A stretch of DNA of 64,000 nt from Flavobacterium sp. Root901 (GTDB taxonomy: Bacteria; Bacteroidota; Bacteroidia; Flavobacteriales; Flavobacteriaceae). The notes under the pieces are model-generated. The model saw only the letters and a program-made list of their open reading frames with translations. It made no database searches and was not told where the DNA came from. This document shows, in pieces, positions 26,267-34,757 of this stretch. Position numbers and translations under genes: made by a program. Positions within the stretch are counted from its first letter, which is position 1, and every line of letters begins with the position of its first letter. The stretch is taken from the NCBI RefSeq assembly GCF_001429765.1, contig NZ_LMJB01000005.1, positions 892,668 to 956,667 on the forward strand, in the 5' to 3' direction.

Positions 26267-28234
26267 CTACAAATTAAATTCATCTTCAAATGACAAAGAA
26301 TCATTTTTAACTGCAGTTGAATCCGGAGCTTTGATTTTAATCAGCGAACGTGCATTTCCCGAAATATAAACCGGTAATTGCCCAATTGTATCTTCAGGAA
26401 CCAAAAGACCTCGGCGGAACATTAAATTCTTTAAAAACTTTTGGTTTTTTAGCGCATAATCTTTCAGGTTTCCTTCGTCATTAAACTGATACATGAATTT
26501 TCGTGGTTTCGGAATAATCGTTGCCAAATATAAACATTCGTCTACATTTAATGCTGATGGACTTTTTTGGAAGTAGAAATGACTTGCTTCTCCAATTCCG
26601 TAGACATTTGGACCCCATTCGATAATGTTGAAATAAACTTCAAGCATTCTTTCCTTGCTTACAATTCGGTTATTTTCCAAAATATAAACTAAGAGGATTT
26701 CTTCCAGCTTTCGCGAAAGCGTTTTTTCGCGGGTTAAAAAGACGTTTTTAATCAGCTGCATGCTGATCGTACTTGCGCCGCGTGAGAATTTTTTAGTTCG
26801 AATGTTTTTTAGGATCGATTGTTTAAAAGCCTCATTTATAAATCCGCGATGAGAGAAGAAAGAAGGATCTTCAGTCGTTAAAACGCATTTTCTCAAATAA
26901 GGAGAAATCTGATCCAGAGGCGTGTAATTTGGGTTTGCATTTCCAACCAAAATCGGCCTTTGCAGTACATTTTGAATAATCGCACGATAAACAAACTCGC
27001 CATTTAATTTATTTAAATCGGCTTCGCCATATTTTGTGATTCGTAAATCTTCTTTATTGAGCTTACTGTCAAAAACAAGTGTATTAGGTTTGTTTTTGTT
27101 GAATTTGAAATCCAGTTTGTAATCGAAATTTCCGGTTGCCTGCATTCCCTGAAAATGCGTGAACAATCCATCAGGAAGCGAAACAATAAAATCCTGCGCT
27201 TTCATCTTCGGAATATCAACTTTTAAAGTATAAACCGTATCTTTTTCTGTATTATAAGAGATGTAAGGACGCAGTTTTATTTTGTTCAGCGTCATTGTTG
27301 AGGTGCTGTCAATTGAAATAAAATCATCACCTAATAAAAAACGGTAATCAAAACGGGCATTTTTGATTACAACATCTTTACTGGCAATTTTTGGATGGTT
27401 GATTTTTAAATTTACGATAGAGGTAAAGCCGTCGAGATGAAATTCACTCCCGCTTTTATCGATATTTTCTACGTTTAAACGAATCGAATCAAAACTTGCT
27501 TTTAAGTTATATCGTTCATCGAGATAAGGAACGCGAATCGCTCCGGTATCCAGATTGAAGAAACGAATATCTGCTTTTTGATTTCTTGGGTCGGCAAATC
27601 CCTTTAAGTTCCAGCGCTGATCAAAGTCTTTACTAACGACATGAATACTGGTTTCTACTTGTTTGTCGCTCAAAACTAATTTATTTATTGCTACAGAAGT
27701 TTTTTTGCCGTTATCATCAATTTTGAACTGGAAGTTTTCCAAATTCATATCAGTCGGAACTAAGTTAAGCAGTTTTGAAATAATACGATAGGCGAAAGTT
27801 CCGTATTTTCTTTTTTCATTGTTTTCAGAATCCTCGTCCTTGTTTCTTTTTAAAAAAGCATCAAAATTGCGGATTTTTCCTTTTTTTACTAATTGAATAT
27901 AGCCTTTGTTAACATTTAAAGTTCCAACCTGAACATCGCCAATTAATAGATTACTTAAACTGACACTGGTTTCAATGTTGTTAATTTTTAAAAGCGTATC
28001 GGCGTTTTTGGGAACCAGAACAACATCTGTAAGTTTAATGGTTGACAACCCGTTAAAAGATGCTTCTTTTATAGAAAAATCACTATTGTAATCGACAGCC
28101 ATTTTATGGGTTACTTTTGCAATGACTTGTTTTAGAAGGGAATCACGGAAATAGTAAAGTCCGATGCAAAGCAAAATCAATATCAGGGCAAGTATTTTTA
28201 AAGCTTTGAATAGTTTTTGTTTAGGAAAATTCAT
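26267..28234 (-). CDS. GT51 peptidoglycan transglycosylase with AsmA-like N-terminus
   Basis: 655 residues. One N-terminal membrane helix (about 10-28) is followed by about 390 residues of beta-rich AsmA/DUF748-like sequence (IKEASFNGLSTIKLTDVVLV, TLNVNKGYIQLVKKG). The GT51 domain follows at about 425-600. Catalytic Glu455 lies in TTEDPSFFSHRGF; other motifs are FSRGASTISMQLIKN, LSRKLEEILLVYILE, NIIEWGPNVYGIGEA (second Glu539) and ATIIPKPRKF. GT51 enzymes polymerise lipid II into glycan strands. It has no transpeptidase domain, so it is monofunctional, but much longer than E. coli MtgA (about 240). It lies downstream of radA on the same strand. Confidence 0.85.
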   Translation of the reverse strand: MNFPKQKLFKALKILALILILLCIGLYYFRDSLLKQVIAKVTHKMAVDYNSDFSIKEASFNGLSTIKLTDVVLVPKNADTLLKINNIETSVSLSNLLIGDVQVGTLNVNKGYIQLVKKGKIRNFDAFLKRNKDEDSENNEKRKYGTFAYRIISKLLNLVPTDMNLENFQFKIDDNGKKTSVAINKLVLSDKQVETSIHVVSKDFDQRWNLKGFADPRNQKADIRFFNLDTGAIRVPYLDERYNLKASFDSIRLNVENIDKSGSEFHLDGFTSIVNLKINHPKIASKDVVIKNARFDYRFLLGDDFISIDSTSTMTLNKIKLRPYISYNTEKDTVYTLKVDIPKMKAQDFIVSLPDGLFTHFQGMQATGNFDYKLDFKFNKNKPNTLVFDSKLNKEDLRITKYGEADLNKLNGEFVYRAIIQNVLQRPILVGNANPNYTPLDQISPYLRKCVLTTEDPSFFSHRGFINEAFKQSILKNIRTKKFSRGASTISMQLIKNVFLTREKTLSRKLEEILLVYILENNRIVSKERMLEVYFNIIEWGPNVYGIGEASHFYFQKSPSALNVDECLYLATIIPKPRKFMYQFNDEGNLKDYALKNQKFLKNLMFRRGLLVPEDTIGQLPVYISGNARSLIKIKAPDSTAVKNDSLSFEDEFNL

Positions 28235-28254
28235 ATAGTGCAGGTTTATAAAAA

Positions 28255-29616
28255 TTAACCAAAAAGAATACTCGCAACATCTTCAATTTTTGCTACAAGT
28301 TCAATTTTGATTCCTGTGTTCTTTAATGCAATTTTGTTGTATTTAGAAACAAAAATGGTGTCGAAGCCTAGTTTTTCGGCTTCCTGAATGCGTTGATCTA
28401 CGCGGTTAACCGGACGAATTTCTCCGGAAAGCCCGACTTCACCGGCAAAACAAAAACCTTTTCCAACCGGAATATCTTCGTTTGATGATAAAATCGCAGC
28501 AACAACAGCAAGATCAATCGCCGGATCATCTACAGAAATTCCGCCCGTTACGTTTAGGAAAACATCTTTTGCGCCCAAACGAAATCCGGCCCTTTTTTCT
28601 AAAACAGCCAAAATCATATTTAACCTTTTGGCGTTGTAGCCTGTTGTGCTTCTTTGCGGAGTTCCGTAAACTGCTGTACTTACAAGTGATTGTATTTCGA
28701 TCATAAGCGGACGCATGCCTTCGAGCGTTGTAGCAATTGCGGTTCCTGATAATTCTTCATCTTTATGCGAAATCAAGATTTCAGACGGATTGCTGACTTC
28801 CCGCAAACCGCTTCCTAGCATTTCGTAAATACCAAGTTCAGATGTTGATCCAAAACGGTTTTTAAGAGAGCGTAAAATCCTGTAAATATGATTTCTGTCG
28901 CCTTCAAACTGAAGAACAGTATCAACCATATGCTCGAGGATTTTTGGACCCGCAATATTCCCGTCTTTGGTGATATGTCCAATTAAAATAACCGGAATAT
29001 TGGTTTCTTTAGCAAATTTGATGAGCTCTGCTGTAGTTTCTCTAATTTGAGAAATGCTTCCTGCAGTCGATTCTATATAATCCGTATGTAAAGTCTGAAT
29101 TGAATCTATAATGACAATTTCAGGCTGGATTGCTTCAATCTGTTTGAAAATGTTCTGCGTTTTAGTTTCCGTTAAAATATAGCAGTTATCGCTGTTTGGC
29201 GTTATTCTTTCGGCACGCATTTTTATCTGTTTCTGGCTTTCTTCTCCGGAAACATATAAAGTTTTATAAGGTAATTTTAACGAAATTTGAAGTAAAAGTG
29301 TGCTTTTTCCAATTCCCGGCTCTCCACCCAAAAGCGTTAAAGACCCCGGAACAATTCCGCCTCCTAAAACACGATTCAATTCGCCGTCTGTAGTGTCCAT
29401 GCGAATTTCCTGAGCCGAATCAATTTCGTTGATCTTTAAAGGCCGCGGTGCTTTGTTTGATGTGGCCGGTTCACTTTTCCAGGCCACTTTTTCCTGCTTC
29501 TGAATTATTTCTTCGGCAATTGTATTCCATTCTTTGCACGCATTGCACTGCCCCTGCCATTTAGAATATTGGGTACCGCAATTTTGACAAAAAAAGGAAG
29601 TTTTAACTTTTGACAT
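28255..29616 (-). CDS. radA: DNA repair protein RadA
   Basis: 453 residues. An N-terminal four-Cys zinc finger (CQNCGTQYSKWQGQCNAC) is followed by a RecA-like ATPase with Walker A GGEPGIGKSTLLLQ, the RadA-specific KNRFG motif (SLKNRFGSTSELG) and a C-terminal Lon-like domain (AGEVGLSGEIRPVNRVDQRI). It helps branch migration of recombination intermediates in the cytoplasm. The start codon shares one base with the stop of the preceding esterase-like gene (TAATG), so the two are translationally coupled. Confidence 0.97.
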   Translation of the reverse strand: MSKVKTSFFCQNCGTQYSKWQGQCNACKEWNTIAEEIIQKQEKVAWKSEPATSNKAPRPLKINEIDSAQEIRMDTTDGELNRVLGGGIVPGSLTLLGGEPGIGKSTLLLQISLKLPYKTLYVSGEESQKQIKMRAERITPNSDNCYILTETKTQNIFKQIEAIQPEIVIIDSIQTLHTDYIESTAGSISQIRETTAELIKFAKETNIPVILIGHITKDGNIAGPKILEHMVDTVLQFEGDRNHIYRILRSLKNRFGSTSELGIYEMLGSGLREVSNPSEILISHKDEELSGTAIATTLEGMRPLMIEIQSLVSTAVYGTPQRSTTGYNAKRLNMILAVLEKRAGFRLGAKDVFLNVTGGISVDDPAIDLAVVAAILSSNEDIPVGKGFCFAGEVGLSGEIRPVNRVDQRIQEAEKLGFDTIFVSKYNKIALKNTGIKIELVAKIEDVASILFG

Positions 29617-30770
29617 TATTTACTTTTTTTAGCAAGCGTATTCATTTCGTCAATTTTCTCATACATCAGGTCTTTATTCAAATCTCCAATTGGCTCCATC
29701 TGCGAAGCATTTTGGTATTTTTTTGATGCATGTTTCGGATCGCCCATTTTTTCATACATCAAGCCCAGTTCATATTCTCCCAACATGGCTTTAGGATAAT
29801 TTACATTTCCAATTTCGGCCATTTTTCCTAATTCATCGTAGGCATTTCTTTTTAAAATAACATTTTCAATTACTTTAAAATCACTCATTCTAACCGGAAT
29901 CTGAACACCTAAAACTTCAGACATTGCGTTGTATTTTTTTTCCAGATACTCAGCGTAACCTGTTTGAAGAACTGCAATTTTATCATTGTACTCTGCAGAA
30001 TTTATCGGTCGGTATATTTCAAAAATCTGGTATAAAGCCCCAGGAATCGAATGCAGGACTTCGGTATAATGAGTTGCATTCTTAAATATTTCGTATTTAT
30101 AATTCACTAACGGATTATTTGCAATTTTAATATTTCCGTCTAATTTTTCAATAGGTTCTTTTATTTTTTTAATGTCACCTTCGCCGGCAGAAAGATAATA
30201 GAATATTGGTTTTTGTACTTTGGCAAACTTTTCAGCAATACGAACTTCCATTTTTGGCGCAAGTTCCGGACTAAGGCAAATATAAGCGTTAAAAAGAGGT
30301 TCTTCTTTATATAAATAGAAATTAGCAAAACTTGCTGTTACATCATGACCGGCAATAATTCTGAAAGGCGATGTGCGGTATTTTTTTTCGATATACGGAA
30401 TTAGTTCAGAACCAATAAATTCAAAAAATTTAGCTCCTTTTTCAAAAGGCAGACCTTCGTTTTGATCGATAGTTGTATCGTCATAACGTTCTTCGTCTTT
30501 ATTTTGATGAATTCCGATAATGATCATTTCCGGAATATCGTCCCAATAGTTACCATAACTCACAGCTCCGGAAAAAGGATCAAATAAATAATCTCCGTCT
30601 AACAAGTATAAAACAGGATATTTTTTATCTGATTTTGCATCATAAGAAGCAGGAAGTCCGATCGTTATTCTTCTTTCTTCTCCCAGTTTTTCAGATTGAA
30701 TGTTGTCAAATTTTTTCTGAGAAAAGGCAGAAATGGAAATTAGGGCAAGCAGCAGGTAAACTTTTTTCAT
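29616..30770 (-). CDS. Exported esterase-fold protein, nucleophile Ser replaced by Asp
   Basis: About 384 residues from MKKVYLLLALISISAFSQ, a signal peptide; a start four codons earlier is possible. The alpha/beta-hydrolase part matches the putative-esterase (PF00756-like) family: ITIGLPASYDAKSDKKYPVL, YLLDGDYLF, IIAGHDVTASFANFYLYKE. The nucleophile elbow reads GHDVTA where active relatives have GHSxGG, putting Asp143 in the Ser position. The late His is present (NATHYTEVLHSIPGAL). After about residue 300 come TPR-like helices (LGEYELGLMYEKMGDPKHAS). It is therefore either inactive or mechanistically unusual. It overlaps radA by one base. Confidence 0.8.
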   Translation of the reverse strand: MKKVYLLLALISISAFSQKKFDNIQSEKLGEERRITIGLPASYDAKSDKKYPVLYLLDGDYLFDPFSGAVSYGNYWDDIPEMIIIGIHQNKDEERYDDTTIDQNEGLPFEKGAKFFEFIGSELIPYIEKKYRTSPFRIIAGHDVTASFANFYLYKEEPLFNAYICLSPELAPKMEVRIAEKFAKVQKPIFYYLSAGEGDIKKIKEPIEKLDGNIKIANNPLVNYKYEIFKNATHYTEVLHSIPGALYQIFEIYRPINSAEYNDKIAVLQTGYAEYLEKKYNAMSEVLGVQIPVRMSDFKVIENVILKRNAYDELGKMAEIGNVNYPKAMLGEYELGLMYEKMGDPKHASKKYQNASQMEPIGDLNKDLMYEKIDEMNTLAKKSK

Positions 30771-30968
30771 GATTTGTGGCATTTCAGTGAATTAAAAAAG
30801 TATTGAAATAATGCAGCAATATAGTACTTTATTTGCTTTTTGTAATTTGGGGTAATAAAAAAAGCAATGATTTCTTACGTTCAGTAAATTTTAGATCTAG
30901 GCACAAGAAATCCTGTTTGTGCAAAATATTTTTTGACAAATTGTATGTAAATAAGAGATGGATGTGTT

Positions 30969-31319
30969 TTATGTTAACGAATTATCGTTTTCATTTGGGA
31001 ATATGATCCATGGTTTGAAAGTTTTAGCTTCTTCAAAATCCAGGGTTGCATAAGAAATGATAATAATAATGTCGTCTTTTTGAACTTTTCTGGCAGCAGG
31101 ACCATTCAGTGTAATTTCGCCTGAATTTTTTTCTCCCTTAATAGCGTAAGTTTCAAAACGTTCACCATTATTTATGTTAACAATAGATACTTTTTCGCCT
31201 TCAATAATGTTTGAAGCCTCCAGTAAAGTTTCATCAATAGTAATACTGCCAATATAATTTAAATCAGCTCCGGTAACTTTTACTCGATGAATTTTTGATT
31301 TTATAACTTGAATTTGCAT
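30969..31319 (-). CDS. panD: Aspartate 1-decarboxylase
   Basis: 116 residues. This small pyruvoyl enzyme makes beta-alanine from aspartate for pantothenate and CoA synthesis. MQIQVIKSKIHRVKVTGADL is the family N-terminus. The self-cleavage site Gly-Ser is in YIGSITID near residue 25, where Ser becomes the pyruvoyl group. NGPAARKVQKDDIIIIISYA is also typical. It starts 14 bases after the panC stop, and the two genes form the usual panC-panD pair on the minus strand. Confidence 0.96.
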   Translation of the reverse strand: MQIQVIKSKIHRVKVTGADLNYIGSITIDETLLEASNIIEGEKVSIVNINNGERFETYAIKGEKNSGEITLNGPAARKVQKDDIIIIISYATLDFEEAKTFKPWIIFPNENDNSLT

Positions 31320-31333
31320 GCAGCAAAGGTAAT

Positions 31334-32182
31334 TTAATTTAATGAAATGGTGTCAATTAACCTTATAGAATTAACAAATACCGCTATAAACGCACGGTAC
31401 TTTTTGTCGTTTATTTTATGATCAATAGGTAATAATGTAGATTCATCAGCAATTACAAAATACTCGAGATCAAATGTTTTATTGTCTTTAAAAGAATCTT
31501 CGACAAATTTTATTGTTTCTTCAGGAGTGCTTTTTTGGAAGATTTCCTTAGCTTCGGTTAGTGTTTTGTAAATTATTGCGGCTTCTTTTCTTTCATCTGG
31601 AGTTAAACGTTCATTTCGTGAACTCATTGCTAAAAGATTTTCTTCTCTAAAAATTGGACAGCCCACAATATGTACAGGCAGATTATTTTTTTCGACTAAT
31701 TTTTTAACAATTTGAAGCTGCTGAAAATCCTTTTCTCCAAAATAAGCATTAGTTGGGGTAACAATTTCAAACAAACGTTTTACAATAGTTCCGACACCAT
31801 TAAAATGCCCGGGACGGAATTTTCCTTCCATTTGGTTTTCTAAACCGTCAAAGTCAAATGATTGCGAAACGGTCTGTCCCTCATAAATATCATCTACAGA
31901 AGGAGCGTATAAAATTATTTTGTCACTTAATCCTCGCATTTTTTTTACATCTTCTTCAAGAGTTCGAGGGTATTTTTCAAGATCTTCAGGATTATTAAAC
32001 TGCGTTGGATTTACAAAAATACTTACAACCGTATCGTCATTTTCTTTAAGTGATCGCTGCATTAAAGCCAGATGCCCTTGGTGTAAAGCTCCCATGGTTG
32101 GGACAAATCCTATAGTTGAATTTGCGGTTTTGATAGTTTTCAAATAAGCTATCAGAGCTACTTTACCGTAGAAAATATGCAT
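31334..32182 (-). CDS. panC: Pantothenate synthetase
   Basis: About 282 residues from ATG 32182 (MHIFYGKVALIAYLKTIK). An ATG ten codons earlier lies inside the -7 promoter box and is rejected. It condenses pantoate with beta-alanine using ATP. FVPTMGALHQGHLALM carries the HIGH-like nucleotidyl motif, followed by VSIFVNPTQFNNPEDLEKYP, YFGEKDFQQLQIVKKLV and AMSSRNERL (a KMSKS-equivalent loop), all normal. It is co-transcribed with panD, whose product supplies beta-alanine. Confidence 0.96.
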   Translation of the reverse strand: MHIFYGKVALIAYLKTIKTANSTIGFVPTMGALHQGHLALMQRSLKENDDTVVSIFVNPTQFNNPEDLEKYPRTLEEDVKKMRGLSDKIILYAPSVDDIYEGQTVSQSFDFDGLENQMEGKFRPGHFNGVGTIVKRLFEIVTPTNAYFGEKDFQQLQIVKKLVEKNNLPVHIVGCPIFREENLLAMSSRNERLTPDERKEAAIIYKTLTEAKEIFQKSTPEETIKFVEDSFKDNKTFDLEYFVIADESTLLPIDHKINDKKYRAFIAVFVNSIRLIDTISLN

Positions 32183-32205
32183 GGCGGTATTATTAAAATT
32201 TAATG

Positions 32206-32213
32206 CAAACATA
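32206..32213 (-). promoter_or_regulatory. -7 element of the panC-panD operon
   Basis: On the minus strand this reads TATGTTTG, a perfect TAnnTTTG match, 23 bases before the preferred panC start at 32182. It decides against the ATG at 32212. Confidence 0.5.
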
Positions 32214-32244
32214 ATATATTAGTTATAAACTGCATAAAATTTTG

Positions 32245-32252
32245 TAATTTTG
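32245..32252 (+). promoter_or_regulatory. -7 element of the glgA-like/DUF4270/glmS operon
   Basis: TAATTTTG fits TAnnTTTG and lies 38 bases before ATG 32291, divergent from the panC promoter. No -33 TTG is evident. Confidence 0.45.
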
Positions 32253-32290
32253 CGACGTTTTTATTACCAAAAATTAAGTAAAATACTATT

Positions 32291-33097
32291 ATGAAAGATA
32301 AGAGGATATTATATGTATCATCTGAAGTCGTGCCTTATTTGGCTGAAAATGAAGTTTCTTTAATGTCTTATGACGTTCCTAAAATGATTAATGATCAGGG
32401 TGGACAGATAAGAATTTTCATGCCAAGATACGGGAATATCAACGAAAGAAGACATCAATTACACGAAGTGATCAGGCTTTCAGGGATGAATTTGGTAGTG
32501 AATGATTTAGATATGCCGTTGATTATCAAAGTAGCTTCAATTCCGAAAGAGAGAATTCAGGTTTATTTTATTGATAATGATGAGTATTTTAAACGTAAAG
32601 CAACTTTTGCAGACGAAGAAGGGGTATTATATCCTGATAATGACGAGCGTGCGATATTTTTTGCAAAAGGAGTTGTTGAAACCGTAAAAAAATTAAATTG
32701 GGTTCCGGATATTATTCATGTTCACGGATGGCTGGCAGCAATGCTTCCAATTTATATGAAACATTATTATAAAAATGAGGCTTTGTTCAACGATACAAAA
32801 ATCGTTACTTCAGTTTATGGTCAGTCTTTTGATGAAAATCTGGATTTGGAAATGATCAATAAGGTTAAATTTGACGGTGTACCGCACGAATCAATCTCAG
32901 ATCTTGAAACTCCAAATTACGAAAATATCTTAAAAGCGAGCATATTACATTCTGATGCTGTTATTATTGCATCTGAAAACGTTTCACCAAGTTTAACAAA
33001 ATTTATAGAATCTTCAGGAAAACCTTTTTTACCTTTCGCCACGAAAGATGCATTCGCTGAAGCGTATACAAATTTCTATAAAACTATGGGTCTTTAA
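32291..33097 (+). CDS. Half-length glycogen/starch synthase-like protein
   Basis: 268 residues matching only the N-terminal GT5 Rossmann domain of glycogen synthase: ILYVSSEVVPYLAENEVSLM, RIFMPRYGNINERRHQLHEV, PDIIHVHGWLAAMLPIYMKH, VTSVYGQSF. GlgA is about 470-490 residues, and the C-terminal nucleotide-binding half is absent. The KxGGL ADP-glucose motif that follows the first strand is also missing (AENEVSLMSYDV in its place). Catalysis as a glycogen synthase is therefore doubtful. It lies 21 bases before the DUF4270 gene and in one operon with glmS. Confidence 0.8.
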   Translation: MKDKRILYVSSEVVPYLAENEVSLMSYDVPKMINDQGGQIRIFMPRYGNINERRHQLHEVIRLSGMNLVVNDLDMPLIIKVASIPKERIQVYFIDNDEYFKRKATFADEEGVLYPDNDERAIFFAKGVVETVKKLNWVPDIIHVHGWLAAMLPIYMKHYYKNEALFNDTKIVTSVYGQSFDENLDLEMINKVKFDGVPHESISDLETPNYENILKASILHSDAVIIASENVSPSLTKFIESSGKPFLPFATKDAFAEAYTNFYKTMGL

Positions 33098-33118
33098 ATT
33101 TTAACTTTATTATTACAC

Positions 33119-34750
33119 ATGTACAATACTTCTTTTATTAAGAAAATTCTATTAGCTGCAACCGTTGTTTTTTTATATTCCTGCGATAAAGATTTTAATG
33201 CGATTGGTGATGATTTAATTGGTGATGACCATTTTGGATTAGAATCTGAGAAATATGATGTTATAGCTTATAATCAAGAAGTAACGCCTATTCAGTCGAA
33301 TTCTTTAGTAACAAATGCTTTAGGAATTTATGATAATCCGGTTTTTGGAACAACGACAGCAAATTATAATACACAAGTAGGACTTGCTGCTTATGCTCCG
33401 TCTGTTGGAGAAGATCCTGTAATACAAAGTGTAGTATTAAGTATACCTTATTTCAGTCATATCACAAGTACAAATACAGATGGAACCCACGTATACGCAT
33501 TAGATTCTATTTATGGAGCTCCTGAAGGTAAGCTTAAATTAAGTGTTTATGAGTCTGGTTATCAAATGCGAAGCAGTTATTATGATAATGGCAGTCAATT
33601 TACGCAGTTATATTATAATGATCAAAATGAATTTGAAAATGCTAAAAAAGTTTACGCAGTAACTGGTAAGCCTTTAAATGATGGAGGTGTACTTGAAAAT
33701 ACAGAATTTTATTTTGACTCTAAAGAAATTACTGATGTAACTAAAGATAAGGATGGTAAAGAAGTTAAGACTTTGGTGGCGCCAGAAATGCGTTTGAATC
33801 TGAATAAAGCATTTTTTCAGGATAAAATTTTAAAAGCACCAAAAGAAAAGCTTTCTGCTGCAGATGTTTTTCAGGAATATTTTAGAGGATTGTATTTTAA
33901 AGTTGAGAAATCCGGAAGTTTAAGCAATATGGCATTAATGGATTTTTCAAAAGGAAAAATTACTATTAATTATAAAGCAAAAACAGATGTTACCACAGAT
34001 GATCCAGCGGTAACAGAAGACAGATCAATTGTAATAAATCTAACGGGAAGTAATGTTAATCTTCTTCAGGATGTTAAAGATGCTGCTTATCAAGATGCAG
34101 TTGCAGCCCGTAATGTAACGACTGGTGACAGAAATCTTTATTTAAAAGGAGGCCAGGGATCGTTAGCTATTATTGAACTTAAAGATTTTGCTTCTAAGTT
34201 AGAAGAAATCAGAACTAATAAGTGGCTGGTAAATGAAGCAAATCTTGTTTTTTATATTGATGCTGCAAAAATGGCTAAAAAAGCAGGCAGTGAACAAGCC
34301 CAGGAACCTAAGAGAGTTTACTTGTATGATTTAACAAATAATACACCGCTTTTAGATTATTCAATAGACGGAAGTTCCAGTATAACTTCTGATCCAAGAA
34401 TGTCTAAAGTTATTTTTGGTGGTATAATTAATGTTGATGCAACAACTAAAAGAGGAACTTTTTATAAAATTAGAGTGACAAATCACATTCGTAATCTTAT
34501 AAAAACAACTACTGCGGCTAATGTAAAATTAGGTCTGGTTGTTACTGATGATATTAGTATTATAACATCAAACAAATTGAAAAATAGAATTCAAATGGCA
34601 AATCCAAATGAATATTTTTCAGAAGCACCGAGAGCTTCAGTTATGAATCCTTTAGGAACAATATTATTTGGTAATAATATACCTTCAGGTGATTCAGATT
34701 ATGACAAAAGGCTGAGACTTGAGGTTTACTACACGAAACCAAATAAATAA
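33119..34750 (+). CDS. DUF4270 family lipoprotein
   Basis: 543 residues with a type II signal peptide (FIKKILLAATVVFLYSCDKD, lipobox Cys near 21). The next segment, FNAIGDDLIGDDHFGLES, is the DUF4270 opening. The body is beta-rich (SLAIIELKDFASKLEEIRTN) and ends RLRLEVYYTKPNK. This family of surface lipoproteins is restricted to Bacteroidota and has no known biochemical role. It lies between the half GT5 gene and glmS, 7 bases from the latter, suggesting a cell-envelope operon. Confidence 0.88.
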   Translation: MYNTSFIKKILLAATVVFLYSCDKDFNAIGDDLIGDDHFGLESEKYDVIAYNQEVTPIQSNSLVTNALGIYDNPVFGTTTANYNTQVGLAAYAPSVGEDPVIQSVVLSIPYFSHITSTNTDGTHVYALDSIYGAPEGKLKLSVYESGYQMRSSYYDNGSQFTQLYYNDQNEFENAKKVYAVTGKPLNDGGVLENTEFYFDSKEITDVTKDKDGKEVKTLVAPEMRLNLNKAFFQDKILKAPKEKLSAADVFQEYFRGLYFKVEKSGSLSNMALMDFSKGKITINYKAKTDVTTDDPAVTEDRSIVINLTGSNVNLLQDVKDAAYQDAVAARNVTTGDRNLYLKGGQGSLAIIELKDFASKLEEIRTNKWLVNEANLVFYIDAAKMAKKAGSEQAQEPKRVYLYDLTNNTPLLDYSIDGSSSITSDPRMSKVIFGGIINVDATTKRGTFYKIRVTNHIRNLIKTTTAANVKLGLVVTDDISIITSNKLKNRIQMANPNEYFSEAPRASVMNPLGTILFGNNIPSGDSDYDKRLRLEVYYTKPNK

Positions 34751-34757
34751 GTAATAT

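Noticed and set aside
32183..32212. Ten-codon N-terminal extension of panC
   Set aside because: The upstream ATG lies inside a perfect -7 box, and PanC homology begins at MHIFYGK.
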